A stretch of DNA of 64,000 bases from Sphingomonas phyllosphaerae 5.2 (GCF_000419605.1 NZ_ATTI01000001.1:2328501-2392500), one strand, 5' to 3'. Shown: positions 54,762 to 63,577, counted from the stretch's first letter. Made by a program: numbers and translations. The notes: generated by a model from the letters alone, not told the origin.

Positions 54762-55670
54762 TCAGGAAGCGGCCGCACACCCGCCCGGCAGCCAGTCGGA
54801 CAAAATCGCGTTCACATCCGCGGCGGCTTCCTGCTGCACCCAGTGCGACACGCCCGGAAGGCGGCGGATCGTCAGCTCGGGGACGAACTGCTCGGTGCCG
54901 TCCAGCGTCTCCGGACCCAGCGCGCTGTCCGCCTCGCCCCACACGATCAACGTCGGCAAGTCGACGCATCCTTCGTTCGGCAACGCGCGCGGCGGCGGGT
55001 TGAGCGGGATCGCGCGGTACCAGTTGAGCATCGCGGTAAGCGCGCCGGGCCGCAGCGCCGACGCGGCATAGACGTCCAGCACCTCGTCCGGGAACTTGGA
55101 CGGATCGACGGCGCGGCGATGGAACGTCCCGCGCAGGCCGGCCGCGTCGTTGCGCCCCAGCATCCGCTCGGGCAGCTCCGGCGCCTGGAATGCACCGAGA
55201 TACCAGCTGCGCCGTTGCTGCGGCCATTGCCGCAGCGCGCGCGCGAAGCAGCGTGGATGCGGCATGTTCATCACCACCAGCCGCTCGAGCGGGCGCAGGC
55301 GATGGATCGCGAACGACCACCCGACCACGCCGCCCCAGTCATGCCCGATCAGCGTCAGCCGTTTCGCCCCGCTCGCCTCGAACAATGCCACCACGTCCGC
55401 GGTCAGCCGGTCGATCCGGTAATCCTCGATCGCAGTCGGCTTCGACGTCGCGCCATAACCGCGCTGGTTGGGTGCCCATACGCGATAGCCCATCGCCGCC
55501 AGCACCGGGATCTGGTGCCGCCAGCTGAAGGCGAGTTCGGGATAACCGTGCAGGCACAACGCCAGGTGATCGCCCGCGCCCGCCTCGACGACTTCGAAGG
55601 ACAGGCCGTTCGCCTCCACCCGACGAACCGTCATCCCGCTTTCGGGGGCGGGCTGCCAGCTGGGGATCAT
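54762..55670 (-). CDS. Epoxide-hydrolase-like alpha/beta-hydrolase
   Basis: The 302-residue cytosolic protein has HGYPELAFSWRHQIPVLA (oxyanion HGxP motif), the nucleophile Asp in GHDWGG and the catalytic His in PGVSHWVQQEAA. The Asp nucleophile separates it from serine esterases and fits epoxide hydrolases or haloalkane dehalogenases; YRAIPLNPP in the cap favours epoxide hydrolase. The substrate is unknown. It stands alone, 111 bases before the rnc end. Confidence 0.85.
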   Translation of the reverse strand: MIPSWQPAPESGMTVRRVEANGLSFEVVEAGAGDHLALCLHGYPELAFSWRHQIPVLAAMGYRVWAPNQRGYGATSKPTAIEDYRIDRLTADVVALFEASGAKRLTLIGHDWGGVVGWSFAIHRLRPLERLVVMNMPHPRCFARALRQWPQQRRSWYLGAFQAPELPERMLGRNDAAGLRGTFHRRAVDPSKFPDEVLDVYAASALRPGALTAMLNWYRAIPLNPPPRALPNEGCVDLPTLIVWGEADSALGPETLDGTEQFVPELTIRRLPGVSHWVQQEAAADVNAILSDWLPGGCAAAS

Positions 55671-55781
55671 CCCCGCTTGCCCCTGCGAACTGACAACGGC
55701 CGCGGCCTGGTCATCGACGCGCTCCCTGCACTCTCCGGCCGTCGATCATAGATCATGGAACGGTCGCGGCAAGTCGCCGCG

Positions 55782-56489
55782 TCAGCGCCGCCGCTTGCGG
55801 CGCGTTGCCGGCTGTTCGCGCAATATGTCGAGCAGCGCCCGTGCCGCGGCGGTCTCCGCCTCCTGCTTGCTCGTCCCTTCCGCGGTCACCTCGTCCGTGC
55901 CGACCGCCGCGCGGATCGTGAAGCGCGGCGCGTGGCCGGGGCCGGAGCGGTCGACGATGCTGTAGGCGGGCACGCCGCGCCGGTTCGCCGCCGCCCATTC
56001 CTGCAAGGCGGATTTAGGATGCTGCGGCGCGCTGTCGTCGGCGTGGATGCGATCCGCCCACAGCCGCCGTACCGCCGCACGCGCCGCCTCCAGCCCCGCC
56101 GTCCGGTATAGCGCGCCGAGCAGCGCCTCCATCACGTCGCCGAGCAGATTGTCGCCATGCTGCGCCCCGTCGTCGCGCGCCTGCTTGCCGAGCCGCACGT
56201 ACGCGGTGGCACCGATCCCGCGCGCCACCTCGGCACACACCGCACCGGTGACCAGCGCATTGAAACGTCGCGACAATTGCCCCTCGGGCTCGTCGGGGAA
56301 AGCTTCCCAGAGCCACTCGGCCATCACCAGCCCGAGCACGCGGTCGCCCAGGAATTCCAGCCGCTCGTAGCTGCCCCCCGCCTGCCCGACGGCGTGGCTG
56401 GAATGGGTCAGCGCGCGGACGAACGGCGCGGGATCGTCGGGGTGGACGCCCAGCGCCTCGCCCACCCACGCCGCCACGTCGTCGCTCAC
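55782..56489 (-). CDS. rnc: Ribonuclease III
   Basis: The 235-residue enzyme cuts double-stranded RNA in rRNA and mRNA processing. The catalytic helix is ERLEFLGDRVLGLVMAE (about 45-61), the second acidic site is GDVMEALLGALY, and a dsRNA-binding domain fills 155-225 (PKSALQEWAAANRRGVPAY, TSKQEAETAAARALLDIL). The start is GTG at 56489, 2 bases after the lepB stop. Longer ATG starts within lepB would add unrelated residues. The lepB-rnc order is common; era does not follow here. Confidence 0.94.
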   Translation of the reverse strand: MSDDVAAWVGEALGVHPDDPAPFVRALTHSSHAVGQAGGSYERLEFLGDRVLGLVMAEWLWEAFPDEPEGQLSRRFNALVTGAVCAEVARGIGATAYVRLGKQARDDGAQHGDNLLGDVMEALLGALYRTAGLEAARAAVRRLWADRIHADDSAPQHPKSALQEWAAANRRGVPAYSIVDRSGPGHAPRFTIRAAVGTDEVTAEGTSKQEAETAAARALLDILREQPATRRKRRR

Positions 56490-56491
56490 GT

Positions 56492-57307
56492 TCAGAAGCC
56501 GTGCCCGATCCGGCTGAGCCTCGCCGCCGATGCCCATGTCCACGGCTTCAGCCATTCCGCGCCGCCGTCGGTCGACCAGAAGGTGACCAGCGCCTTGCCC
56601 TCGATCCGCTCCATCGGGATATAGCCCATGCCCTCGGGTGGTGCGAAGCGGCTGTCCGCGCTGTCGTCGCGATTGTCGCCCATCAGGAACACGTCGCCGG
56701 CCGGTACGCGGTAGAGATCGGTATCGTCGGCGATCGGCATGTCGCCCTGGTCCAGCACCTCGTAGCTGCGCCCGCCCGGCAACGTCTCGCGGAAGCGCGG
56801 GTAGCGGCAGATCGGCTTCCCGGTCGCATCGACGTCCTGGAACTGCACGCCGCATTTCTCGGCCGGGAAGTTCGCGGTCAACGGCACGATGAAGTCGGCG
56901 ATCCGCTGCTTCGGGATCGCCTTGCCGTTCAAAAACAGCTGTCCGGTCTTCATCTGGATCGTATCGCCCGGCAGCCCGATCACACGCTTGATCACGTCAT
57001 GATCGTCCGGCCCCATCGACCGGAACACCACCGTATCGCCTCGCGTCGGCGTGCTTGCGAAGATGCGTCCCGGAATCAACGGGATGCCCCAGGGCAGCGA
57101 CCAGCGGGAATAACCGTAGTTCCACTTGGAGACGAACAGATAGTCGCCGATCAGCAGCCGCGGCAGCATCGATTCGGACGGGATCGAGAACGGCGAGAAG
57201 ATGAAGCTGCGCAGCACGAAGACGAACAGCGCCAGCTTCAGCAGGAAGCGGATCGTCTCGCTCGTTTCCGAACGCGCGGGCTTGCCGGGAACAACGGGGG
57301 TGGCCAT
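56492..57307 (-). CDS. lepB: Signal peptidase I
   Basis: The 271-residue inner-membrane protease removes signal peptides of exported proteins. It has one main N-terminal membrane segment (about 22-42), the catalytic Ser in FSIPSESMLP, the Lys in DDHDVIKRVIGLPGD and the box GDVFLMGDNRDDSADSR in two parts. ATG 57307 gives MATPVVPGK; a start 12 codons upstream is less likely. It heads the lepB-rnc unit. Confidence 0.95.
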   Translation of the reverse strand: MATPVVPGKPARSETSETIRFLLKLALFVFVLRSFIFSPFSIPSESMLPRLLIGDYLFVSKWNYGYSRWSLPWGIPLIPGRIFASTPTRGDTVVFRSMGPDDHDVIKRVIGLPGDTIQMKTGQLFLNGKAIPKQRIADFIVPLTANFPAEKCGVQFQDVDATGKPICRYPRFRETLPGGRSYEVLDQGDMPIADDTDLYRVPAGDVFLMGDNRDDSADSRFAPPEGMGYIPMERIEGKALVTFWSTDGGAEWLKPWTWASAARLSRIGHGF

Positions 57308-57402
57308 GAAGCACCGCGTCGCGCAATGCCTGCGCTTCGTCAAGCGGAGCGTTCATCGCCGCGAACGGTTGTGGCCCGGAATTGGTCGGAAGGAACGTAC
57401 AG

Positions 57403-58893
57403 ATGGCGGATTGGTCGAAGATCGAGGCGCTTCCCAAGGAACGGCTCGAGACATTGTTCGCAAACGAGCCGGACCGGCTCGCGCGGTTGTCGCTCGACGT
57501 CGCGGGCATCCACTTCGACTGGTCGAAGACGCATTTGACCCCGGATGCGGTCGCCGCATTCGAGGCGCTGGCGAAGGAGACCAATCTCGCCGGCAAGCGC
57601 GAGGCGATGTTCGGCGGCGAGCACGTCAACGTCACCGAGGACCGCCCGGTCGAACACACCGCCGAGCGCGGCGAGGGCAAGGCCGAAAGCGTGTCGCGTT
57701 CGGCATCCTATCACGCGCGGATGCGCGCGGTGATCGACGCGATCGAGGCCGATGCGTTCGGCGCGATCCGCCACGTCCTGCACGTCGGTATCGGCGGTTC
57801 GGCGCTCGGCCCGCACCTGCTGGTCGACGCGCTGGGTCGCGACAGCGATCGCTATGACGTCGCGATCGTCTCCAACGTCGATGGCATGGCGCTCGACGAC
57901 GTGTTCGACCGCTTCGATCCGGCGACCACTCTGCTGGTCGTCGCATCCAAGACCTTCACCACCACCGAGACGATGATGAACGCCGAAAGCGTCATCGCGT
58001 GGATGAGCGGTGCCGGGGTCGACGATCCCTATGGCCGCGTGATCGCGCTCACCGCCTCGCCGGAAAAGGCGATCGAATGGGGTGTCGACGAGACGCGCAT
58101 CCTGCCGTTCTCTGAGGGCGTCGGTGGGCGTTATTCGCTGTGGTCGTCGATCGGCTTTCCGGCCGCGATCAAGCTTGGCTGGGAGCAGTTCCAGGAACTG
58201 CTCGAAGGCGCCGCCGAGATGGACCGCCACTTCCGCCTCACCGCGCTGCACGAAAATGCCCCGGTGCTCGCTGCATTCGCCGACCTTTACTATACGCAGG
58301 TCCGCCATGCCGAAACTCGCGCGCCGTTCGCCTATGACGAACGCCTGCGCCTGCTGCCCAGCTATCTCCAGCAGCTGGAAATGGAATCGAACGGCAAGGG
58401 CGTGACCGCCGACGGCCAGCCGGTCGGTCGCCCCACCGCGCCGATCACGTGGGGCGGCGTCGGCACCGATGCGCAGCATGCGGTGTTCCAGTTGCTGCAT
58501 CAGGGCACGCATCTGGTCCCGGTCGAGTTCCTCGCCGTGATCGAGGCGAGCGACACCCTGCCGCCCGAGCACCACCGCCAGCTGCTGCTCAACGCATTCG
58601 CGCAGGGCGCGGCGTTGATGCAGGGCAAGCAGGCCGATGATCCCGCACGCAGCTATCCCGGCGACCGCCCGTCCTCGACGCTGCTGCTCGACCGCCTCGA
58701 TGCGCGTACGCTGGGCGCGCTGATCGCCTTCTACGAGCACCGCGTGTTCGTGAACGGCGTGCTGCTCGGCATCAACTCCTTCGACCAGTTCGGCGTCGAG
58801 CTGGGCAAGGAAATGGCCAAGGCCGCTGCGAAGGGCGGCGGCGACTTCGACCCCTCCACCACCGATCTGATCGCGCGCGCCGGACTGGCGTAG
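57403..58893 (+). CDS. pgi: Glucose-6-phosphate isomerase
   Basis: The 496-residue cytosolic enzyme interconverts glucose-6-phosphate and fructose-6-phosphate. Motifs are HVGIGGSALGP, VASKTFTTTETM, GGRYSLWSSIG with the sugar-phosphate site, and the catalytic Glu-His region GTHLVPVEF. It is somewhat short for Pgi (about 550) but the motifs are complete. In sphingomonads it feeds the Entner-Doudoroff and UDP-sugar pathways. GGAAC lies before ATG 57403. Confidence 0.95.
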   Translation: MADWSKIEALPKERLETLFANEPDRLARLSLDVAGIHFDWSKTHLTPDAVAAFEALAKETNLAGKREAMFGGEHVNVTEDRPVEHTAERGEGKAESVSRSASYHARMRAVIDAIEADAFGAIRHVLHVGIGGSALGPHLLVDALGRDSDRYDVAIVSNVDGMALDDVFDRFDPATTLLVVASKTFTTTETMMNAESVIAWMSGAGVDDPYGRVIALTASPEKAIEWGVDETRILPFSEGVGGRYSLWSSIGFPAAIKLGWEQFQELLEGAAEMDRHFRLTALHENAPVLAAFADLYYTQVRHAETRAPFAYDERLRLLPSYLQQLEMESNGKGVTADGQPVGRPTAPITWGGVGTDAQHAVFQLLHQGTHLVPVEFLAVIEASDTLPPEHHRQLLLNAFAQGAALMQGKQADDPARSYPGDRPSSTLLLDRLDARTLGALIAFYEHRVFVNGVLLGINSFDQFGVELGKEMAKAAAKGGGDFDPSTTDLIARAGLA

Positions 58894-58909
58894 CCGCGGG
58901 TGACCGATT

Positions 58910-58939
58910 ATGTGTATGGCTCTGCGGAGCCATACACAT
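58910..58939. promoter_or_regulatory. Perfect inverted repeat over the vapB start codon
   Basis: A 13-bp arm (58910-58922) pairs with 58927-58939 across a TGCG spacer. The right arm ends in the first two bases of the vapB ATG (58938). It is the probable VapBC autoregulation operator; no separate ribosome binding site is visible. Confidence 0.7.
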
Positions 58940-59150
58940 GCGGACCAACATCGACATCGACGACGCGCTCATGGCCGAGGCCATGGAAGTGCTGGGCGTG
59001 AAGACCAAGCGAGACGCGGTTGTCGAGGCGCTGCGTCGATCGATCCGCGCACGCCGGCAGCTCGACGCGATACGCGGCCTACGCGGGCTTGGCTGGGAGG
59101 GTGACCTCGACGAGATGCGTACCAGCAAGTACCTGTCCGAAGGCGAATGA
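58938..59150 (+). CDS. vapB: VapB-type antitoxin
   Basis: The 70-residue protein has an N-terminal ribbon-helix-helix region (MRTNIDIDDALMAEAMEVLG, KTKRDAVVEALRRSI), as in the PF09957-type VapB antitoxins, and an acidic tail that would bind the toxin. It represses its own operon and blocks VapC. The start codon lies in the operator palindrome. The stop overlaps the vapC ATG as ATGA. Confidence 0.9.
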   Translation: MRTNIDIDDALMAEAMEVLGVKTKRDAVVEALRRSIRARRQLDAIRGLRGLGWEGDLDEMRTSKYLSEGE

Positions 59151-59545
59151 TCCTGGTCGACAGCAGCGTGCTGATCGACACGTTGAGAGCACGTACCACC
59201 CTGCAAACACGGCAACTGGAGGCGTTTGCGATCGACGAACAGGAGCTTGCCGTCGGCGATCTGATGATCGTCGAAGTCCTGCAGGGCACGCGCAGCACGG
59301 GCGCCTTCGAACAGGCCCGGGTCTATCTGTCCACCTTCTCGCACATTCGGATAAGCGATGGCACGGTCGCCGAACAGGCCGCTCGCAACTACCGCACGCT
59401 GCGCGCACTCGGCATCACGATCCGCAAGACGATCGACACGCTCATCGCCACGCGTTGCATCGTCGACGGCATCCCGCTTCTCTACGCCGATCGTGACTTC
59501 GACCCGTTCGTCGAGCACCTCGGGCTGCGCTCGGCGATGCAGTGA
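59147..59545 (+). CDS. vapC: VapC-type PIN-domain ribonuclease toxin
   Basis: The 132-residue protein has the PIN acidic residues: Asp5 in LVDSSVLID, Glu43 in VEVLQG, Asp97 in KTIDTLIA, and Asp115/Asp117 in YADRDFDPF. VapC toxins cut tRNA or rRNA when VapB is degraded. All catalytic positions are present, so it looks active. It is translationally coupled to vapB. Confidence 0.92.
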   Translation: MILVDSSVLIDTLRARTTLQTRQLEAFAIDEQELAVGDLMIVEVLQGTRSTGAFEQARVYLSTFSHIRISDGTVAEQAARNYRTLRALGITIRKTIDTLIATRCIVDGIPLLYADRDFDPFVEHLGLRSAMQ

Positions 59546-59627
59546 GCCGCTGTCCTACACCGGCACGCGTTGATATCGACGTCACCGCCCGGCCACGTAC
59601 CGATCTGCCAATCCGACGCGCCATCGT

Positions 59628-59793
59628 CTCAACATTCGCAACATTCGCGCCGCCATCTGGACCGCCCGCTGCCGGCTTCCTTGTCACCGCGCTGTCCTAC
59701 GCCGCGCCCTGCTGCTAGGCACCCGGGTTGCAAGACGGGTGCCCCGTATCGACATTCAGGCGCGACCCCCTCAACATTCGCAACGTTCGCGCC
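59628..59793 (+). repeat. Pair of 24-base direct repeats flanking a hairpin
   Basis: 59628-59651 and 59770-59793 are identical except for one base. Each contains the doubled unit CAACATTCG-CAACRTTCG. Between them is an 8-bp hairpin (59718-59725 with 59736-59743). They lie in the vapC-gor gap, the second directly before the gor start region. Confidence 0.65.
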
Positions 59794-59808
59794 CTCACGG
59801 AGCCTTTC

Positions 59809-61158
59809 ATGTCCGACTTCGACTACGACCTTTTCGTCATTGGCGCCGGTTCCGGCGGCACGCGCGCGGCGCGCGTGGCGGCGGCGCACGGCGCGAAAGT
59901 GGCGGTAGCGGAGGAATATCGCGTTGGCGGCACCTGCGTGATCCGCGGTTGCGTGCCCAAGAAGCTGCTCGTCTACGGTGCACACTTCGCCGAGGATCTG
60001 CGCGACGCGCGCCACTTCGGCTGGGACGTGCCGGATGATTGCGCCTTCAACTGGCCGCGGCTCCGCGACAACGTGCTGAAGGAGGTGGACCGCATCAACA
60101 CGGCCTACACCACCACGCTCGGCAACGCGGGCGCGGAGATCATCCACCAGCGCGCCACTGTCTCCGGCCCCAACGAAGTGACGCTGGGTGATGGCACGAA
60201 GAAGACCGCGAAGACGATCCTCATCGCGGTCGGCGCGCATCCGGCGGTGCCGGAATGTCCCGGTCACGAACATGGCATCACCTCGAACGAGGCGTTCCAC
60301 CTCGAAAGCATTCCCAAGCGGATCCTGATCGCGGGCGCCGGCTATATCGCCAACGAATTCGCGGGGGTCTTCCACCAACTCGGCGCGCACGTCATCCTGA
60401 TGAACCGCACCAAGGAGATCCTGCGCGGCTACGACCTGCAGATCCGCGACCGGCTGCTCCAGATCAGCATGATGAAGGGCCTGGAGTTCCGCTTCGACGC
60501 CGCTTTCCAGGGCATCGAGAAGCACGAAAACGGCTGCCTGACGGTTCATATGTCGAACCACGAGCCGGTCACCGTCGACCTCGTGATGTTCGCCACCGGG
60601 CGCAAGCCCAACACCTTCGGGCTGGGGCTGGAGACGGCCGGGGTAGAGCTCGACGATCACGGCGCGGTGAAGGTCGATGACGACAATCGCTCGACCTGCG
60701 CATCGCTCTACGCGGTCGGCGACGTCACCAATCGTATCCAGTTGACCCCGATCGCAATCCGCGAGGGGCAGGCGTTCGCCGACAACCTCTACGGCGGCAA
60801 GGCGACGAAGGTCGATTACGACTGCGTGCCATCTGCGGTGTTCAGCCACCCGCCGCTCGCCGGCGTCGGGCTAACCGAGGCGCAGGCGCGACAGAAGCTG
60901 GGTTCGGTGAAGGTCTATTCGTCGGACTTCCGCCCGATGAAAAACGTGCTGGCGGGCCGCGACGAACGCGCGCTCTACAAGATGGTGTGCGACGGCGAGA
61001 CCGATCGCGTCGTCGGCATTCACATGATCGGCCCGGACGTGCCGGAGATCATCCAGGCCGCGGCCGTTGCGGTGAAGGCCGGGCTGACCAAGGCGCAGTT
61101 CGACGCCACCGTCGCGCTCCACCCGACGATGGCCGAGGAACTGGTGCTCCTGAAGTAA
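59809..61158 (+). CDS. gor: Glutathione-disulfide reductase
   Basis: The 449-residue cytosolic flavoenzyme reduces GSSG with NADPH. It has FAD motif GAGSGG (12-17), the redox pair Cys43 and Cys48 in GGTCVIRGCVPKK, the NADPH fold GAGYIANEFAG with arginines in MNRTKEILR (NADPH type), and the C-terminal active-site His in VALHPTMAEE. The N-terminal extension of some homologues is absent. Confidence 0.94.
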   Translation: MSDFDYDLFVIGAGSGGTRAARVAAAHGAKVAVAEEYRVGGTCVIRGCVPKKLLVYGAHFAEDLRDARHFGWDVPDDCAFNWPRLRDNVLKEVDRINTAYTTTLGNAGAEIIHQRATVSGPNEVTLGDGTKKTAKTILIAVGAHPAVPECPGHEHGITSNEAFHLESIPKRILIAGAGYIANEFAGVFHQLGAHVILMNRTKEILRGYDLQIRDRLLQISMMKGLEFRFDAAFQGIEKHENGCLTVHMSNHEPVTVDLVMFATGRKPNTFGLGLETAGVELDDHGAVKVDDDNRSTCASLYAVGDVTNRIQLTPIAIREGQAFADNLYGGKATKVDYDCVPSAVFSHPPLAGVGLTEAQARQKLGSVKVYSSDFRPMKNVLAGRDERALYKMVCDGETDRVVGIHMIGPDVPEIIQAAAVAVKAGLTKAQFDATVALHPTMAEELVLLK

Positions 61159-61299
61159 GTACGTCTGGCTCGCGCTGCCGTCCGTACCGAGGCGGCAGCG
61201 CGAGACGTCTGGATGCCGGCTCGAAGCACTGCTTTTCGACACACTGCTTCGTCAGGCTCGCCCTTTCGTCGGCGCGGGCGGCCGATGCGTACCAAGCGG

Positions 61300-61470
61300 G
61301 ATCGACATCCAGCGCTACGCGGGGGCCGAACCGTACGCGACTGAAGATCATTCATCTGTTCGGGCGAAGCTTCCACGATCTCTCCGTCCGTCCGTCGTTG
61401 CGAGCGTAGCGAAGCAATCCAGCGTTCCGCGCGACGCCCTGGTCTGCTTCGCTACGCTCGCCACGACGGC
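61300..61470 (+). repeat. Composite repeat, long copy (forward)
   Basis: Left box ATCGACATCCAGCGCTACGC, core with GAAGATCATTCATCTGTTCG (shortened), then a palindromic tail: GCGAGCGTAGCGAAGCAATC pairs with the CTGCTTCGCTACGCTCGCCA segment (stem over 20 bp). It fills most of the gap 61159-61510, which has no gene. Confidence 0.78.
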
Positions 61471-61510
61471 GTTCGCAGTGGAAACCGGCGCGATGTCGAT
61501 CGGCCCTAGC

Positions 61511-61951
61511 TCACCCGACCTCGCCCCGCACCGCGGCGATCACCGCTGCGGTCATCCGCGCGAGGCACACGAGCCGCCCGGCCTGGTCCTCGACCCGGAT
61601 CGTCCACACCTGCGACGTACGCCCGCGCGCCTCGCAGGTGGCGGTGGCGTGGACGAAGCCTTCACCCACCGGGCGCAGATGGTTGGCGTTGATCTCCATG
61701 CCGACCGCCGCCGCCGTGGCCGGATCGAGCGTCGCCATCGCTGCGACCGAGGCCACCGTCTCGGCCAGCGCCACCGAAGCGCCGCCGTGCAGCCGGCCAT
61801 ACGGTTGGCGGGTCCGCTGATCGACGGGCATCCGCGCGCGCAGCCAGTCGTCGCCTGCCGCGACGAACGTGATTCCCAGGAAGCCCGGCATCGATCCGGC
61901 GCAGGCGGCGGTGACGGCGTCGAGGTCGATGGGGGTGTGCCAGATGCTCAC
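61511..61951 (-). CDS. PaaI-family hotdog thioesterase
   Basis: The 146-residue cytosolic protein has the hotdog motif GRLHGGASVALAETVAS and ends in DQAGRLVCLARMTAAV, as in PaaI/YbdB-type acyl-CoA thioesterases. The substrate is unknown. The start is GTG at 61951, overlapping the preceding gene's stop as GTGA, so translation is coupled. Confidence 0.85.
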   Translation of the reverse strand: MSIWHTPIDLDAVTAACAGSMPGFLGITFVAAGDDWLRARMPVDQRTRQPYGRLHGGASVALAETVASVAAMATLDPATAAAVGMEINANHLRPVGEGFVHATATCEARGRTSQVWTIRVEDQAGRLVCLARMTAAVIAAVRGEVG

Positions 61952-62412
61952 GGGCGTTCTCCGAACGGAAGGATCGATTCGTATTGCGTACGATCCGGCG
62001 CACCCGGCACCACCGCCCCGCGCCGCAGCAGGAAGGCATGCCGGACGATCTCGGCCTGCTGCTCGATGCCATAGCGCTCCAGGCGCCAGCCGGGGCGGAT
62101 CGCGTAGTGATAGCGGCAGAACGGATGGCGTTTCAGCGGCAGGAATATCCCGCGCTGATGCTGCCAGACATGGCACAATTCGTGGATCAGCAGCCCTTGC
62201 GCGTCGAGCGAAGCCGCAGCGAAATCCTCGCACCACAGCGTCCCGCCCGGATGGAAATGGATGCACCCGCGCGGCGCCATCACCGTGTCGCGAGGCTGGA
62301 AAAACGCCCATTTCCGCTGCACCAGTCGCACCGGCGCATAGTCGATCGCATCGCCATACACCGACCGGGCCAGTGCCACCTCCCCCATGGTCAGCGCGCG
62401 TCCGGTCACCAC
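61948..62412 (-). CDS. 'vgr related' putative metallopeptidase
   Basis: The 154-residue protein contains LLIHELCHVWQHQRG, an HExxH-type zinc site, and PRGCIHFHPGG upstream. It resembles the sphingomonad family annotated as 'vgr related protein'; the link to T6SS VgrG is not evident here. No signal or membrane segment is seen. It starts at GTG 62412 overlapping the end of the upstream small gene; GTG/ATG choices to 62388 are possible. Confidence 0.65.
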   Translation of the reverse strand: MVTGRALTMGEVALARSVYGDAIDYAPVRLVQRKWAFFQPRDTVMAPRGCIHFHPGGTLWCEDFAAASLDAQGLLIHELCHVWQHQRGIFLPLKRHPFCRYHYAIRPGWRLERYGIEQQAEIVRHAFLLRRGAVVPGAPDRTQYESILPFGERP

Positions 62413-62672
62413 GGTGACAGCGCCTCCAGCACGAGTTCACCGGCACCATGCCCGGTAAGATGCCGGCAAGGCCGGTCGATCCACGATAGTGCGATCCCAT
62501 CGCCATGACCGACATCGACCCGCTCGGTCCTCACCAGGCCGGGCACGACGAAATCCGCGATACGCGCGACGGCAAGCTCCACGCCCGGGAACCTAGCGAA
62601 CACCACCCGCCCCGCCGCGCCGTCGAGACTTGAGCTGGATCGACGATGCGACGGATCAGTCGGGCGCGGCAT
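62406..62672 (-). CDS. Small hypothetical protein
   Basis: An 88-codon frame (core VVFARFPGVELAVARIADFV, ending LVLEALSPW) lies between the copper-chaperone gene and the metallopeptidase gene and overlaps both by a few bases. No family is recognised. The true start may be internal. The overlapping arrangement, more than the protein itself, supports it. Confidence 0.45.
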   Translation of the reverse strand: MPRPTDPSHRRSSSSLDGAAGRVVFARFPGVELAVARIADFVVPGLVRTERVDVGHGDGIALSWIDRPCRHLTGHGAGELVLEALSPW

Positions 62673-63096
62673 CGCCCGCCGCTATCACCTTCGCGGGAAC
62701 GGCAGTCGAGCTCCCATCGGCGAAGCGCATCGTCAGCGGCAGGGTTGCGCCTGCTCTCACCGACGCCGGCACGTCGAACAGCATCACGTGCCGCCCGCCC
62801 GGCGCGAAGGCGACGTCCGCTCCCGTCGGAACCGGCACGTTCGGCAGCGAGTCCATCGTCGCCATGCCGTTGCCGGTCATGCGGCTGCCATGCAGTTCGG
62901 CGCGCGGAACGCCCGCCGCCTCTACCTTTACCAGCGTTGCGTCCTTCGCTCCGCCGCGCATCATGAAATAGCCCGCCGCCGGCCGGCCCGGCACCGCAGC
63001 CAGCCGGATATAGGCATCCTTCACCACCGGCGTCTGCGGCTGCGCGGAGCAGGCGGCGAACAGCATCAGCGGCGCAATCGTCCAGCGGCGGTCCAT
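62656..63096 (-). CDS. PCu(A)C-type periplasmic copper chaperone lipoprotein
   Basis: The 146-residue protein has a signal with lipobox FAAC (about 14-17). The copper-binding motif H-x-n-M ... H-x-M is visible in AELHGSRMTGNGM and GGRHVMLFD. Such proteins carry Cu(I) to cytochrome oxidase. Start 63096 gives the signal peptide. It is the first gene of the group running to 61511. Confidence 0.87.
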   Translation of the reverse strand: MDRRWTIAPLMLFAACSAQPQTPVVKDAYIRLAAVPGRPAAGYFMMRGGAKDATLVKVEAAGVPRAELHGSRMTGNGMATMDSLPNVPVPTGADVAFAPGGRHVMLFDVPASVRAGATLPLTMRFADGSSTAVPAKVIAAGDAAPD

Positions 63097-63247
63097 CACA
63101 TCTCCTCGTATCGTGGCGCCGGTGTAGGTGCGCCGCCGCGCCCCGACAAGCCAGCGCCGGTCGACACCCGGCGTCCCGAAGCAATCCGCTTCGTTCGCGC
63201 TCTCGGGACGGCTTGATCTACCAGCCGAGGTCGCCCTTCTCGCGCCG

Positions 63248-63432
63248 ATCGACAATCAGCGCTTCGCGGGTGCCGGACTGCTCGCGAATGAAGATGATCC
63301 ATCGGTTCGGGCGAGCCGCGCTGCCACGATCGGGCAGGCTTGCTCCCTTGCTCCGTCATTGCGAGCGCAGCGAAGCAACCCAGCGTTCCGCACGACGCGC
63401 TGGCTTGCTTCGCTGCGCTCGCAACCACGGGG
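63248..63432 (+). repeat. Composite repeat, long copy (forward), best palindrome
   Basis: Left box ATCGACAATCAGCGCTTCGC, core GATGAAGATGATCCATCGGT onward to about 63354, then a tail whose arms (from 63360 and ending 63424) pair over about 25 bases. It occupies the gap 63097-63577. The remaining gap bases hold no gene. Confidence 0.8.
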
Positions 63433-63577
63433 GAGCCGGCTGGCTGTCGATCGGCTCCAGAAGCAGGCAGACCTCGCAATCCGTCGCCCCGGCGTGGCAC
63501 TTCGCCCTTCATCTGCAAGTTGAAACCGCCGAAACGCATTCAGCGCGACGGCCGCCATAGCCGAAGGAGGTCCTCGC

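Noticed and set aside
61948..62412. Type VI secretion VgrG spike
   Set aside because: The protein is only 154 residues and has an HExxH site but no spike domains; no other T6SS genes are present.
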